Shown in pieces: positions 1-7,520 of a stretch of 10,742 bases of DNA (position 1 is the first letter of the stretch; each line of letters starts with the position of its first letter). A program made the translations under genes and the position numbers. The notes below the pieces were generated by a model. It worked only from the letters and a program-made list of their open reading frames with translations, was not told the origin of the DNA and searched no databases. The stretch is from contig CAYOMP010000097.1 of NCBI GenBank assembly GCA_964405075.1, positions 1-10,742 on the forward strand. The letters run 5' to 3'. This DNA is from CAYOMP01 sp964405075 (lineage in GTDB: Bacteria > Bacillota > Clostridia > Lachnospirales > Lachnospiraceae).

Positions 1-16
1 TTTTACAATAAAAAAT

Positions 17-51
17 GCCGTATTTATGCGGTTTACGGCGTTTCGCAAACG
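17..51. repeat. Overlapping short inverted repeats upstream of the DUF5050 gene
   Basis: GCCGT (17-21) pairs with ACGGC (35-39), and CGTTT (39-43) pairs with AAACG (47-51) across a 3-base loop. The two stems overlap by one base, so both may not form fully at once. They lie just upstream of the gene's ribosome binding site and could be the 3' end of an upstream terminator or a leader structure. The window starts too close to decide. I see no convincing promoter here: a TATACT at 65-70 is too near the ribosome binding site to serve as its -10 box. Confidence 0.3.
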
Positions 52-85
52 TCTATTTCTACATTATACTCAAGGAGGGGTAATT

Positions 86-1138
86 ATGGCTACTAAAAAG
101 AAACGGACTTCGATTTGGTTATTTATAATTCCTGTTTTTCTCATAGCAGTTGTTGCTATTGTTACAATTTTATACAACAATTCTAAAAAGGTGCTTTTCA
201 CAAATAGTAATGTAGCCGGAAATACCGCAGGTAATCTCTACAATGGCGGTTTATTTTGTGAATACAATGATAAAATCTATTTTAGCAACGCCTATGATAA
301 TGGCTACATATATGTAATGGATGTTAATGGTACCAACTTAAAATGCCTATCTGAAAACACAGCCGGTTCAATAAATGTTGATGGTAATTATATATACTAT
401 TGCAAAAATAATTTAAACGAAAATACAAAAGGTGCACTATTTAGAGGTTCACTATTTGGAATTCATAGAATTAATATCAACGGCAAGAATTCAACCACAC
501 TCAGCGATGAGGTATGTACCGTTGCAACTGTAGCTAATAATACAGTCTATTATCTTCATTATGACGACAAAAACAATCAAACATTGCGAAGCATCTCTAT
601 AGACGGAACTAATGATACCCTCGTTACCAAAGAACCTATCAATCCTTCTTGTATAGTAGATGGAAAAATGTACTACAACGACGTCACTACAGACCTATAT
701 GCTTATTCAATGAATCTGGGAAGTTCAGCCGGTTCTGTTTTATACGGACATAAATGTTGGAATCTGATTTATTCAGGCAACTATATTTATTTTATGGATG
801 TTGAAGATAATTACAAATTAGCAAGGGTGAATTTATCCTCTGGTGAAAAGGAGACTCTTACTGACGAACGTATTGATTTATACAATATATATGGAGATAT
901 TATTTTTTATCAGACAAACGGAAGTGACTCTGCTCTTTGCAGAATGAATGCTGACGGTTCAAATAAAGAACAAATCGTATCTGGTAATTTTACAAATGTT
1001 AATATGACATCTAACTATGTATACTTTAACCAATACGGCCATGATACCCCAGTTTACAAGGTATCAAGAACTGGTGACACTACTGTATCTAGTTTTACAG
1101 AGGCTGCTGATGTAGTTGAAACTAAAAAAAAGAAGTAA
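86..1138 (+). CDS. Membrane-anchored DUF5050 beta-propeller-like protein
   Basis: A 350-residue protein with a short basic N-terminus (ATKKKR) followed by one hydrophobic segment at about residues 9-30. It is probably a type II membrane anchor or uncleaved signal that places the rest outside the cell. The remainder is built from degenerate repeats of about 40-50 residues that alternate an IYY/VYF strand with a D-x-x-G-T/S-N turn, for example around DVNGTNL, SIDGTND and NADGSNK. This is the pattern of DUF5050 proteins, which are predicted beta-propellers of unknown function. The start at 86 is chosen over an in-frame ATG at 26 because AAGGAGGGG at 72-80 is well placed for it and because the upstream 20 codons read like non-coding sequence. 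The C-terminus is lysine-rich and its codons form one arm of the terminator. Its neighbour is convergent and unrelated, so the context gives no clue to its role. Confidence 0.82.
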   Translation: MATKKKRTSIWLFIIPVFLIAVVAIVTILYNNSKKVLFTNSNVAGNTAGNLYNGGLFCEYNDKIYFSNAYDNGYIYVMDVNGTNLKCLSENTAGSINVDGNYIYYCKNNLNENTKGALFRGSLFGIHRININGKNSTTLSDEVCTVATVANNTVYYLHYDDKNNQTLRSISIDGTNDTLVTKEPINPSCIVDGKMYYNDVTTDLYAYSMNLGSSAGSVLYGHKCWNLIYSGNYIYFMDVEDNYKLARVNLSSGEKETLTDERIDLYNIYGDIIFYQTNGSDSALCRMNADGSNKEQIVSGNFTNVNMTSNYVYFNQYGHDTPVYKVSRTGDTTVSSFTEAADVVETKKKK

Positions 1139-1155
1139 CACCTTAGTTACTTCTT
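1130..1155. terminator. Bidirectional intrinsic terminator between DUF5050 gene and copA
   Basis: AAGAAGTAAC (1130-1139) pairs perfectly with GTTACTTCTT (1146-1155) across a 6-base loop. An A-run (1124-1130) precedes it and a T-run (1154-1161) follows it, so it gives a U-tract on both strands. It contains the TAA stop of the DUF5050 gene (1136-1138) and lies about 40 bp past the copA stop on the minus strand, so it can end both convergent transcripts. Confidence 0.8.
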
Positions 1156-1195
1156 TTTTTTAGCATTATTAAAATTTGCTATCTCTTTTGCATTT

Positions 1196-3709
1196 TTATT
1201 GAATGTCCAAAACTTTATAATCTTGTTCTTCTATTACTTTCTTTAATTCATCGCCAGAAACATCTTCTTTTAATGTTACTACTGCTGTTCCTTCTGTATG
1301 ACTTACTGTCGCTTCTGACACCTGTTCCATTGCCTCTAAACATTTCTTTACTCTTGCTTCACAATGTCCACACATCATACCTTCAATTTTAATTGTTTTT
1401 ACCATCTTTTTTTCCTCTCTTTTTCCTTTTATTTTAATTTTCTTATCTTGATTAACATCATAAATCTTAACCAAGTTGAGTCTTAATGCATTTGTAACTA
1501 CACAAAAACTAGATAAACTCATAGCTGCTGCTCCAAACATAGGATTGAGTTCCCATCCAAATATAGGTATCCATATTCCTGCCGCTAATGGAATTCCTAT
1601 TATATTATAAAAGAATGCCCAAAATAGATTCTGATGTATATTTTTCAATGTTGCTCTACTTAATCTAATGGCGGCAGGCACATCACTAAGCTTACTCTTC
1701 ATCAATACCACATCTGCCGCATCAATTGCAATATCTGTTCCTGCTCCTATTGCAATTCCAATATCAGCTCTGGTAAGTGCCGGTGCGTCATTAATTCCAT
1801 CACCTACCATTACAACCTGACCTTTTTCCTGCAACTTGGCGATAACTTTTTCTTTTCCATCTGGTAATACTCCTGCAATAACCTCATCAACGCCTACTTG
1901 CTTACCTATAGCATTAGCTGTCCTTTCATTATCACCGGTAAGCATTACTACATAAAGTCCCATATCTTTTAATTCTTCCACAGCTTCCCGACTTTCTTCT
2001 TTTATAACATCAGCTACTGCAATTATCCCAAGTAATTCTGTACCCTTTCCAAAAAATAGTGGTGTTTTTCCTTCATTTGATAATTCCTTTGACTTTTCAT
2101 AAATATCATTGTCAACTATCACCCTGCCACTTACGAAATTATAATTACCCGCAAACAATTCTTCTCCATTATATTTTCCTGATAAACCATTTCCTGGTAA
2201 TACCATAAAATCTTCAACAGAAAAACTTTCTAATCTATTTGCCTTTCCATATTCCATAATGGCTCTTGCTAATGGATGTTCGCTCTTCATTTCCAAAGAA
2301 TACGCATATTTGACCAATTCTTCTTTACTGAAGGATTCGCAAGTCAAAATATCTGTCACCTTTGGCTCACCACTGGTTATTGTTCCTGTTTTATCTAATG
2401 CTACTATCTGCATTTTACCTGTCTGTTCTAGTGATACTGCTGTTTTGAACATTATACCATTCTTAGCTCCTACACCATTGCCTACCATAATAGCAACTGG
2501 TGTAGCTAAACCTAATGCACAAGGACAACTGATTACTAACACTGAAATTCCTCTAGCCAAGGCATACCCCATATCTTTACCTACTAACAGCCATATAATT
2601 GTTGTAACTATTGCAATTGTTATAACAATTGGTACAAATACTCCCGATACCTTGTCTGCAATCTTTGCTATTGGTGCCTTTGTTGCTGCCGCATCACTAA
2701 CCATTTGAATTATCTGAGACAAAGTAGTATCTTCACCAACTCTTGTGGCCTCACATTTAATAAATCCAGACTGATTTAACGTTGCAGCAGAAACCTTGTC
2801 TCCCACCTCTTTATCAACAGGTATACTCTCACCAGTTAACGCAGACTCATTAATGGCACTATGTCCTTCAATCACAATACCATCTACAGGTATATTATCT
2901 CCCGGACGTACAACAAAAATGTCTCCCTTTTGAACCAAATTAATAGCAATCTCTTCTTCGATTCCATCTCTAATCACTACTGCTGTCTTTGGTGCTAATT
3001 TCATAAGACTTTTTAAAGCATTGGTTGTTTTACCTTTTGAACGGGTTTCAAGCATTTTTCCCACGGTAATTAGTGTCAAAATCATAGCAGCTGATTCAAA
3101 ATATAATTCATGAATATATGATTTGGCAAGTTCCACATTACCATCAGCCTGCGCATCGGTCATCATAAATAATGCATATGTGCTATATATAAACGCCGCA
3201 CTAGAACCTAACGCTACCAATGTATCCATATTAGGACTCTTATGCATTAACCCCTTGTATCCATTTATAAAAAACTTTTGGTTAATTACCATAACAATAA
3301 CTGTTAAAAGCATTTGTATTAGACCAACTGCCACATAGTTATTTTCGAAAAATGCCGGATATTCCAACCCAAACATATGTCCCATTGAAAAATACATTAA
3401 AACTGCCAAAAAACCTATGGATGCCAATAACCTATTTCTTAAAATTGGAGTTTCTTTATCCTTTAATTCCTCAGCATTATTATTAACCAAGTTTGAACTA
3501 CTAGAATTAACCTTCTTTAATGCTGCCCCATATCCAGCATCTTCAACTGCCTTAATAATACTTTCAGCACTGGCATTTCCTTCTACACCCATAGAATTCG
3601 TCAGCAAATTTACAGTGCAAGACTCAACCCCGGCAACCTCTGACACAGCTTTTTCAACTCTTGTACTACAAGCTGCACAACTCATTCCTGTAACTGAATA
3701 TTGTTCCAT
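1196..3709 (-). CDS. copA: Cu(I)-exporting P1B-type ATPase with C-terminal CopZ-like domain
   Basis: An 837-residue membrane ATPase that exports Cu(I) from the cytoplasm. An N-terminal HMA domain (residues 3-65, C11-A-A-C14) is followed by membrane helices, the actuator TGES (292-295), the transport motif C395-P-C397, the phosphorylation site D439-KTGT, SEHPL (476-480) and the hinge GDGIND (636-641). The last helices carry Y701-N702 and M730-x-x-S733-S734. CPC with YN and MxxSS is the signature of the Cu(I)-specific P1B-1 subgroup. After a charged linker (about 755-768), a second complete HMA domain follows (769-837, C780-G-H-C783). It looks like the standalone chaperone CopZ fused in frame. 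Most bacterial CopA proteins carry their HMA domains at the N-terminus, so the C-terminal copy is notable. The gene is 32 bp downstream of csoR in one operon. AAAGG upstream of the ATG gives a close-spaced ribosome binding site. Confidence 0.95.
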   Translation of the reverse strand: MEQYSVTGMSCAACSTRVEKAVSEVAGVESCTVNLLTNSMGVEGNASAESIIKAVEDAGYGAALKKVNSSSSNLVNNNAEELKDKETPILRNRLLASIGFLAVLMYFSMGHMFGLEYPAFFENNYVAVGLIQMLLTVIVMVINQKFFINGYKGLMHKSPNMDTLVALGSSAAFIYSTYALFMMTDAQADGNVELAKSYIHELYFESAAMILTLITVGKMLETRSKGKTTNALKSLMKLAPKTAVVIRDGIEEEIAINLVQKGDIFVVRPGDNIPVDGIVIEGHSAINESALTGESIPVDKEVGDKVSAATLNQSGFIKCEATRVGEDTTLSQIIQMVSDAAATKAPIAKIADKVSGVFVPIVITIAIVTTIIWLLVGKDMGYALARGISVLVISCPCALGLATPVAIMVGNGVGAKNGIMFKTAVSLEQTGKMQIVALDKTGTITSGEPKVTDILTCESFSKEELVKYAYSLEMKSEHPLARAIMEYGKANRLESFSVEDFMVLPGNGLSGKYNGEELFAGNYNFVSGRVIVDNDIYEKSKELSNEGKTPLFFGKGTELLGIIAVADVIKEESREAVEELKDMGLYVVMLTGDNERTANAIGKQVGVDEVIAGVLPDGKEKVIAKLQEKGQVVMVGDGINDAPALTRADIGIAIGAGTDIAIDAADVVLMKSKLSDVPAAIRLSRATLKNIHQNLFWAFFYNIIGIPLAAGIWIPIFGWELNPMFGAAAMSLSSFCVVTNALRLNLVKIYDVNQDKKIKIKGKREEKKMVKTIKIEGMMCGHCEARVKKCLEAMEQVSEATVSHTEGTAVVTLKEDVSGDELKKVIEEQDYKVLDIQ
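1403..1420 (-). promoter_or_regulatory. copZ: Internal ribosome binding site and ATG inside copA, for a CopZ-like product
   Basis: On the minus strand AGAGAGG (1420-1414) stands 8 bases before an in-frame ATG (1405-1403) at copA codon 769. Translation from there to the shared stop gives a 69-residue protein. It starts MVKTIKIEG, has the metal site C-G-H-C, and matches the size and start of free CopZ copper chaperones. The sequence shows the site clearly. That it is used is inference: A/G-rich linkers can look like ribosome binding sites by chance. Confidence 0.45.
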
Positions 3710-3741
3710 TTACCTTTCTCACTCCTTTATTAATTGCTTTG

Positions 3742-4047
3742 TCATTTCATTAGTTTCTGTAATAATGTCACTAATTCATCTACCGTCTCTTCTTTTCCTT
3801 CTTTAATATCTCTTGTAACACATGTTTTAATATGATTTGACAATAGCACCTTATTAAAGCTATTAAGCGCTGCATTAACTGCTGATACCTGTGTCAAAAT
3901 GTCTGTACAATACGCATCCTTTTCAATCATTCCCTTAATTCCGCGTATTTGTCCTTCTATTCGGTTCAATCTGTTTATTAGATCCTTATATTCCTTTTCC
4001 GAACGTTTTTTTGTTTTCAAACAACAACATTCTTTTTCTTCACTCAT
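3742..4047 (-). CDS. csoR: Copper-sensing repressor CsoR (DUF156 family)
   Basis: A 101-residue all-helical DUF156 repressor. CsoR proteins bind DNA without copper and release it when Cu(I) is bound. The copper ligands are visible: C47, H72 and C76, with spacings of 25 and 4 that match the Cys-His-Cys set of characterised CsoR proteins. LINRLNRIEGQIRGI (about 24-38) is the family's conserved first helix. The N-terminus has a C-C-C triplet at residues 7-9, seen in clostridial relatives as I recall. An in-frame ATG at 4059 would add four residues, but the mapped -10 box (4071-4076) puts the transcript start near 4064, inside that start's ribosome binding site. GGTGAT at 4057-4052 serves the ATG at 4047. 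The gene leads the operon with copA and is very probably autoregulated. Confidence 0.92.
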   Translation of the reverse strand: MSEEKECCCLKTKKRSEKEYKDLINRLNRIEGQIRGIKGMIEKDAYCTDILTQVSAVNAALNSFNKVLLSNHIKTCVTRDIKEGKEETVDELVTLLQKLMK

Positions 4048-4070
4048 ACTTATCACCATCCTGCTTCCTT

Positions 4071-4099
4071 AGTATATACCCCCGAGGGGTATATTTCAA
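4071..4099 (-). promoter_or_regulatory. csoR-copA promoter with CsoR operator in the spacer
   Basis: On the minus strand TTGAAA (4099-4094) and TATACT (4076-4071) are separated by exactly 17 bp, a near-consensus sigma-A promoter. The spacer is filled by a perfect palindrome, arms ATATACCCC (4074-4082) and GGGGTATAT (4086-4094) around CGA. This G/C-tract palindrome is the known CsoR operator type. Repressor bound there would block RNA polymerase directly, so copper should induce csoR and copA together. Confidence 0.88.
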
Positions 4100-4103
4100 G
4101 TTT

Positions 4104-4402
4104 TATTTTTTCATTAAGCTATCAATTATTTATGAAAGTATTCCATACTTATTATGCTCTCTAAAAATGTAAATATCCACCATATTCAACATATAATCAC
4201 TTATCATAATAAGCATAGTCGGCTCTATTTTATATTATCTTCTAAGACACGCTTTAGTCTTTAACAGAGTGTCTTCTTTCTATAGAACGAACGCCCTATT
4301 AAACTTCTTATTTATCAGAATAAATAATGTGCAAAGCACGTTTTCGCGGTGTTCGCAAAAACTATGTAAACTTAATTTTCTTCTCGGTGCTCGCGTAAAT
4401 AA
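4104..4402. other. Non-coding interval between csoR promoter and folC terminator
   Basis: I see no gene in these about 300 bp. It holds separate small structures. CTTATTATG (4148-4156) is mirrored by CATAATAAG (4205-4213). AAGACAC (4244-4250) pairs with GTGTCTT (4269-4275). GTGC-AAA-GCAC is a small hairpin at 4330-4340. Two GC-rich direct repeats lie at 4345-4360 and 4383-4398. The interval may contain remains of decayed sequence or an unannotated small RNA, but nothing distinguishes these. Confidence 0.5.
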
Positions 4403-4447
4403 AAACCTCCAAATCAAATAACATTTTATATCTGATTTGAAGGTTTT
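4403..4447 (-). terminator. Intrinsic terminator of folC
   Basis: A long stem, with arms at 4403-4416 and 4433-4446 and one non-Watson-Crick position, closes an AT-rich 16-base loop. On the minus strand it is followed by TTTTT (4405-4401) and more T-rich sequence. It starts about 20 bp past the folC stop, so it ends the folC transcript. Confidence 0.75.
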
Positions 4448-4466
4448 ATATCCTTTTTAGTATTTA

Positions 4467-5855
4467 TCAATTAGGTAATTTTATCTCTTTTAAATATGAT
4501 AAGGAGCCAAATGCCACTACTATCATATTTTCCTTTTTAGCTTTCTCAATAGCTTCATTTACAGCATCAGAAATTTGCGTTTTAATTTCAACATCATTTG
4601 TATATTTTTTTACTTCCTTTGTTAATATATTGGCGTCTAACGCACGAGCATTATTTGGAGTCTCAATAACATATACTTTTTTTGCCAAGTCACAAGTAAG
4701 TTTACATATTTCCTTATATTCTTTATCAGCAAAAATACCCATAATGAATAAAATATTTTTACCGCCGAAATATGTATTTAAAGTTTTTCTAAGTTTAAAT
4801 GCTGCATTAGCATTATGCGCACCATCAATAAAAAACAATGGGTCATCACATATTTTGCTAAATCTGCCTTTCCATACAGCTTTTTTTAAACCCTTTTTTA
4901 TTGTCTCATCTTTTATCAATATTACCTTTTCATAAAAGCCTATATCCATGTTTGTATTATTATTAACAGCATCACAATTATTGCACTCACTGCAATCAAC
5001 ATTCTTAGATTCTTTTATGTTATTATTCTTTATTACACTACCCTTTAATGCCTTAATTGTTTCTATAGCTAAAACAGCATTTTCAATCTGATATGTACCC
5101 AACATACCCAACTCAATATTTTTCATTTCATCGTAATCAAAGCTTGTTTTTTCACAAGCAAAACGAACATTTACAGCTTTACCGTAATCAGCTAAATATA
5201 TCTCACTATTTTTTTCACTGGCTACATTTCTTAAAATATTTTCAACCGTTTTCTCCTGCAATGTAGTAACAACTGTTGAATTCGCCTTAATTATTCCCGC
5301 TTTTTGAAAAGCTATCTCTTCAATTGAATTTCCCAAAAAGCCCATATGGTCCATACTGATGGATGTAATTACTGAAACAAGAGTATTTTTAATAATATTA
5401 GTAGCATCCTCCAGTCCACCCATTCCTGTCTCAAGGACCACAATATCACATTGTTTTCTTTTAAAATACAAAAATGCCATTGCAGTTTCTACTTCAAACA
5501 CCGTAGCAATTAGTCCTGTTTCTTCAATCATCTTTTCTCTTACAACTTTTATTTCTGTAATTAATTCCGATATTTCTTCATCACTAATACTAATACCATC
5601 TATTTGAATCTTTTCATTATAAGAAAACACACTAGGGGAACTGTATCTACCCACCTTTAAGCCTGCTTCCTGTAAAATAGTCGAAATAAAACAAAGTGTA
5701 GAACCTTTTCCATTTGTTCCTGCAATATGAACAAATCGTAAATTGTCCTGAGGATTTCCCAATCTATTCATTAATTCTGTTATAGAATCTAATCCGGGTA
5801 CACTCCCAACCTTAGATATTTCCTCTATATATTCCATTGTTTCCGTATAGTTCAT
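4467..5855 (-). CDS. folC: Bifunctional folylpolyglutamate synthase / dihydrofolate synthase
   Basis: A 462-residue cytoplasmic enzyme of the Mur-ligase fold. It joins glutamate to dihydropteroate and to folates, using ATP, and so makes and retains cellular folate. The N-terminal ATPase domain has the P-loop GTNGKGS (46-52), LETGMGGLEDATN (141-153), SMDHMGFLG (167-175) and KAGIIK (185-190). The C-terminal ligase domain has WKGRF (328-332) and DGAHN (344-348). The family is usually about 420-430 residues. The extra length lies mainly between 272 and 316, an Asn-rich stretch with C288-x2-C291-x2-C294, just before the inter-domain region. The start has a good AAAGGAGT (5868-5861). The gene is a single transcription unit with its own terminator. 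Upstream it abuts the decayed mobile element, and I see no strong promoter in the 5869-5950 gap. Confidence 0.93.
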   Translation of the reverse strand: MNYTETMEYIEEISKVGSVPGLDSITELMNRLGNPQDNLRFVHIAGTNGKGSTLCFISTILQEAGLKVGRYSSPSVFSYNEKIQIDGISISDEEISELITEIKVVREKMIEETGLIATVFEVETAMAFLYFKRKQCDIVVLETGMGGLEDATNIIKNTLVSVITSISMDHMGFLGNSIEEIAFQKAGIIKANSTVVTTLQEKTVENILRNVASEKNSEIYLADYGKAVNVRFACEKTSFDYDEMKNIELGMLGTYQIENAVLAIETIKALKGSVIKNNNIKESKNVDCSECNNCDAVNNNTNMDIGFYEKVILIKDETIKKGLKKAVWKGRFSKICDDPLFFIDGAHNANAAFKLRKTLNTYFGGKNILFIMGIFADKEYKEICKLTCDLAKKVYVIETPNNARALDANILTKEVKKYTNDVEIKTQISDAVNEAIEKAKKENMIVVAFGSLSYLKEIKLPN

Positions 5856-5981
5856 ATTTTACTCCTTTTATTTTTCATCACAAACCTGAAAAACATAAAA
5901 CTTCAGATGTTATACAAATAAAAGCTTGATTTTACTAGGTTTTGAGGCACTCGGTTTCTTAACTTACCACTCGTCTGTGAA

Positions 5982-7081
5982 TTACATAAAATTTGCTATT
6001 CTCTCCATTTCATCAGTCAAGGTACTTTCTCGTACATGTCAATACAAATCCATCGTCATTTGCAAGGAATTGTGTCCTAATATTTTCTGTAATGTCTTAG
6101 GCTCCATTCCATTCTTAATACAATTCGTTGCGTAGGTATGTCTCAATCCATAAGGTGTCAGGTGTTCAAAAAACTGATCCGGATTTTCTCTATTGATTCG
6201 GTCCACAATATAATTGATGGAATCTTTAATATTTGCCGGATTGAGAGGATTGTTTGTCTTATAAGTAAATACCAGATTTTCAAAACCTTCTCTTTAAGTA
6301 CATCATACACTTTCTTAATCATTGGAATCTTTCGTTATCCTGCTTTTGTCTTTGGCTGATGGAACTCATATTGAGCTGTCTGTCCATCTCCAGGCATATA
6401 AGTAAGAATCTGCTTGATGGCGATAATTCGGTTGTCAAAATCGATACAATCCCATGTTAATCCAAGAATTTCACCTATACGCATTCCTGTTCCAAGTGCT
6501 ACCACAAAAATAGGATACCTCATTCCACCTTTAGAGTTCTCAAGCAGAATTTCCATCTCTTTTCTAGACAAGATACGCTTTTCTGACTTAACCTTTCCAT
6601 CAATAATAGGATTAATTCCAAGTGCTGGATTCATTAATAACAAATCCGCTTCCACAGCACGATTCAGAATATCTACAAGTAATGCCTTACAATCACTTCT
6701 TGATTTTTCAGAACCAAATTCATTAAATGCATCCTGCAGCACAATCAAATTCAATCTTGTCAGTTTTCTCCATCCAAGACTTTCTCTCAAACGATTGTAC
6801 TATATCTCATAGGTTCTCTTGGTCGTAGCACGACAGTGCTTTTTACATACCGTAATCCATTTATCGTACCATTCATCCAATGTCATTTTGACGTCTATGA
6901 TATTGATTTGCTTCTCATTTTCAAAGATTTTCTCTCGCTGTTTTTTTCCCACCTCTGTAATTGTTTTGCCATACACGCTTCTCAGCTTACCAAAGCGATC
7001 AATGTATCTTGCTTCATAAGTACCATTTGCCCTCTGATAAATGGCGTTTCCCAGTTTTTTCCCTTTATTTGTTTTACCCAT
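5982..7081 (-). pseudogene. int: Tn916-type tyrosine recombinase (integrase), inactivated
   Basis: Repairing the lesions gives a 366-residue integrase: AP2-like arm-binding domain (NAIYQRANGTYEARY, about 12-26), SAM-like core-binding domain, then the catalytic domain with the first Arg in TGMRIGEILGL, the beta-hairpin Lys in KTKAG, R-H in GLRHTYATN, and LGHNS before the Tyr of MDLY. Lesions I read: TAG at 6802-6800 (TYEI-stop-YNRL, same frame on both sides); TAA at 6337-6335 after KTKAG; a one-base deletion at the CC of 6286-6287, after which reading resumes as FENLVFTYKTN; TGA at 6041-6039, directly after the catalytic Tyr; and TAT (6152-6150) in place of the His codon of the family's H-G-L-R-H box. 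The length of 1100 bp, one short of a multiple of three, agrees with a single-base deletion. The ATG at 7081 lacks a clear ribosome binding site. The protein cannot catalyse recombination. Confidence 0.92.
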
Positions 7082-7092
7082 ATATTTTTTTC

Positions 7093-7136
7093 AAAAAAAA
7101 TATGGAGAAGATTATATGTGTCCGTTCTTCTCCATA
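7093..7136 (-). terminator. Strong intrinsic terminator between xis and int
   Basis: On the minus strand TATGGAGAAG (7136-7127) pairs perfectly over 10 bp with CTTCTCCATA (7110-7101) across a 16-base loop, followed at once by eight T (7100-7093). It lies about 48 bp past the xis stop and 11 bp before the int start codon, so it would cut int off from the xis transcript unless it is read through. Confidence 0.75.
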
Positions 7137-7184
7137 AATATATCATGTTTATCACTTAATTTCTACGGCTTTTAATGTGATATT

Positions 7185-7373
7185 TTAAGCTATCAACTGC
7201 TTTAAAAGCCACTTATCTACATTTCCTCTATGCGCATAAAATCGATTCCCGATTCTGACTGTAAATCCATTTTCAGGGTCATGTAGCAACTCCCTTGCTT
7301 TTGTCTCCCCTATTGACAGATACGCACAAAACTCTTCCATATTTAACAATGCCTGTTCTATCTTTTTCTTCAT
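7185..7373 (-). CDS. xis: Small excisionase, Tn916 Xis-like
   Basis: A 62-residue basic winged-helix DNA-binding protein. Its layout is that of Tn916-family excisionases: a short N-terminal helix with the MEEF/CAYLSIGETKARELL recognition segment (about 12-30), then a wing with RIGNRFYAHRGNVDKWL (about 40-56). Such proteins bind the element ends and direct the integrase toward excision. The start at 7373 is chosen because AGGTGA (7384-7379) is 5 bases before it. A GTG at 7382 and an ATG at 7376 are in frame but badly spaced. The frame is intact, unlike its partners int and mob. A 9-bp inverted repeat (7167-7175 with 7202-7210) spans its stop codon. It has no working integrase to act with locally, so it is either a recent survivor or could act on a related element elsewhere. 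Confidence 0.8.
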   Translation of the reverse strand: MKKKIEQALLNMEEFCAYLSIGETKARELLHDPENGFTVRIGNRFYAHRGNVDKWLLKQLIA

Positions 7374-7520
7374 CATCTTCACCTGTCTCTCGTATATTTA
7401 TAAACAGACTTTTTCAGCCACATACATCAGCACTTTTATTCATTGAAAATACAGTTTTAGGCGCATAGCCACTTCATTCTGAAAATAATTCAAAAACAGA
7501 TGCCTTATATGCCTAACCGC

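Noticed and set aside
2259..2708. 149-codon open frame on the plus strand
   Set aside because: It lies wholly within copA, whose catalytic motifs are read in the opposite strand. It has no ribosome binding site and no recognisable domain.
3417..3806. 129-codon plus-strand frame spanning the copA start and csoR end
   Set aside because: Antisense shadow of two well-supported genes; composition reflects their complement.
5926..6359. Small plus-strand frames over the C-terminal half of the integrase
   Set aside because: The minus strand here encodes the integrase catalytic domain once the stops and the frameshift are repaired.
6039..6802. Possible recoding (stop read-through or reassignment) in the integrase
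   Set aside because: Three different stop codons, an uncompensated one-base deletion and loss of the catalytic His together point to decay. Neighbouring genes use TAA, TAG and TGA as true stops.
6414..6812. 132-codon plus-strand frame over the integrase remnant
   Set aside because: Antisense to clear integrase sequence and starts without a ribosome binding site.
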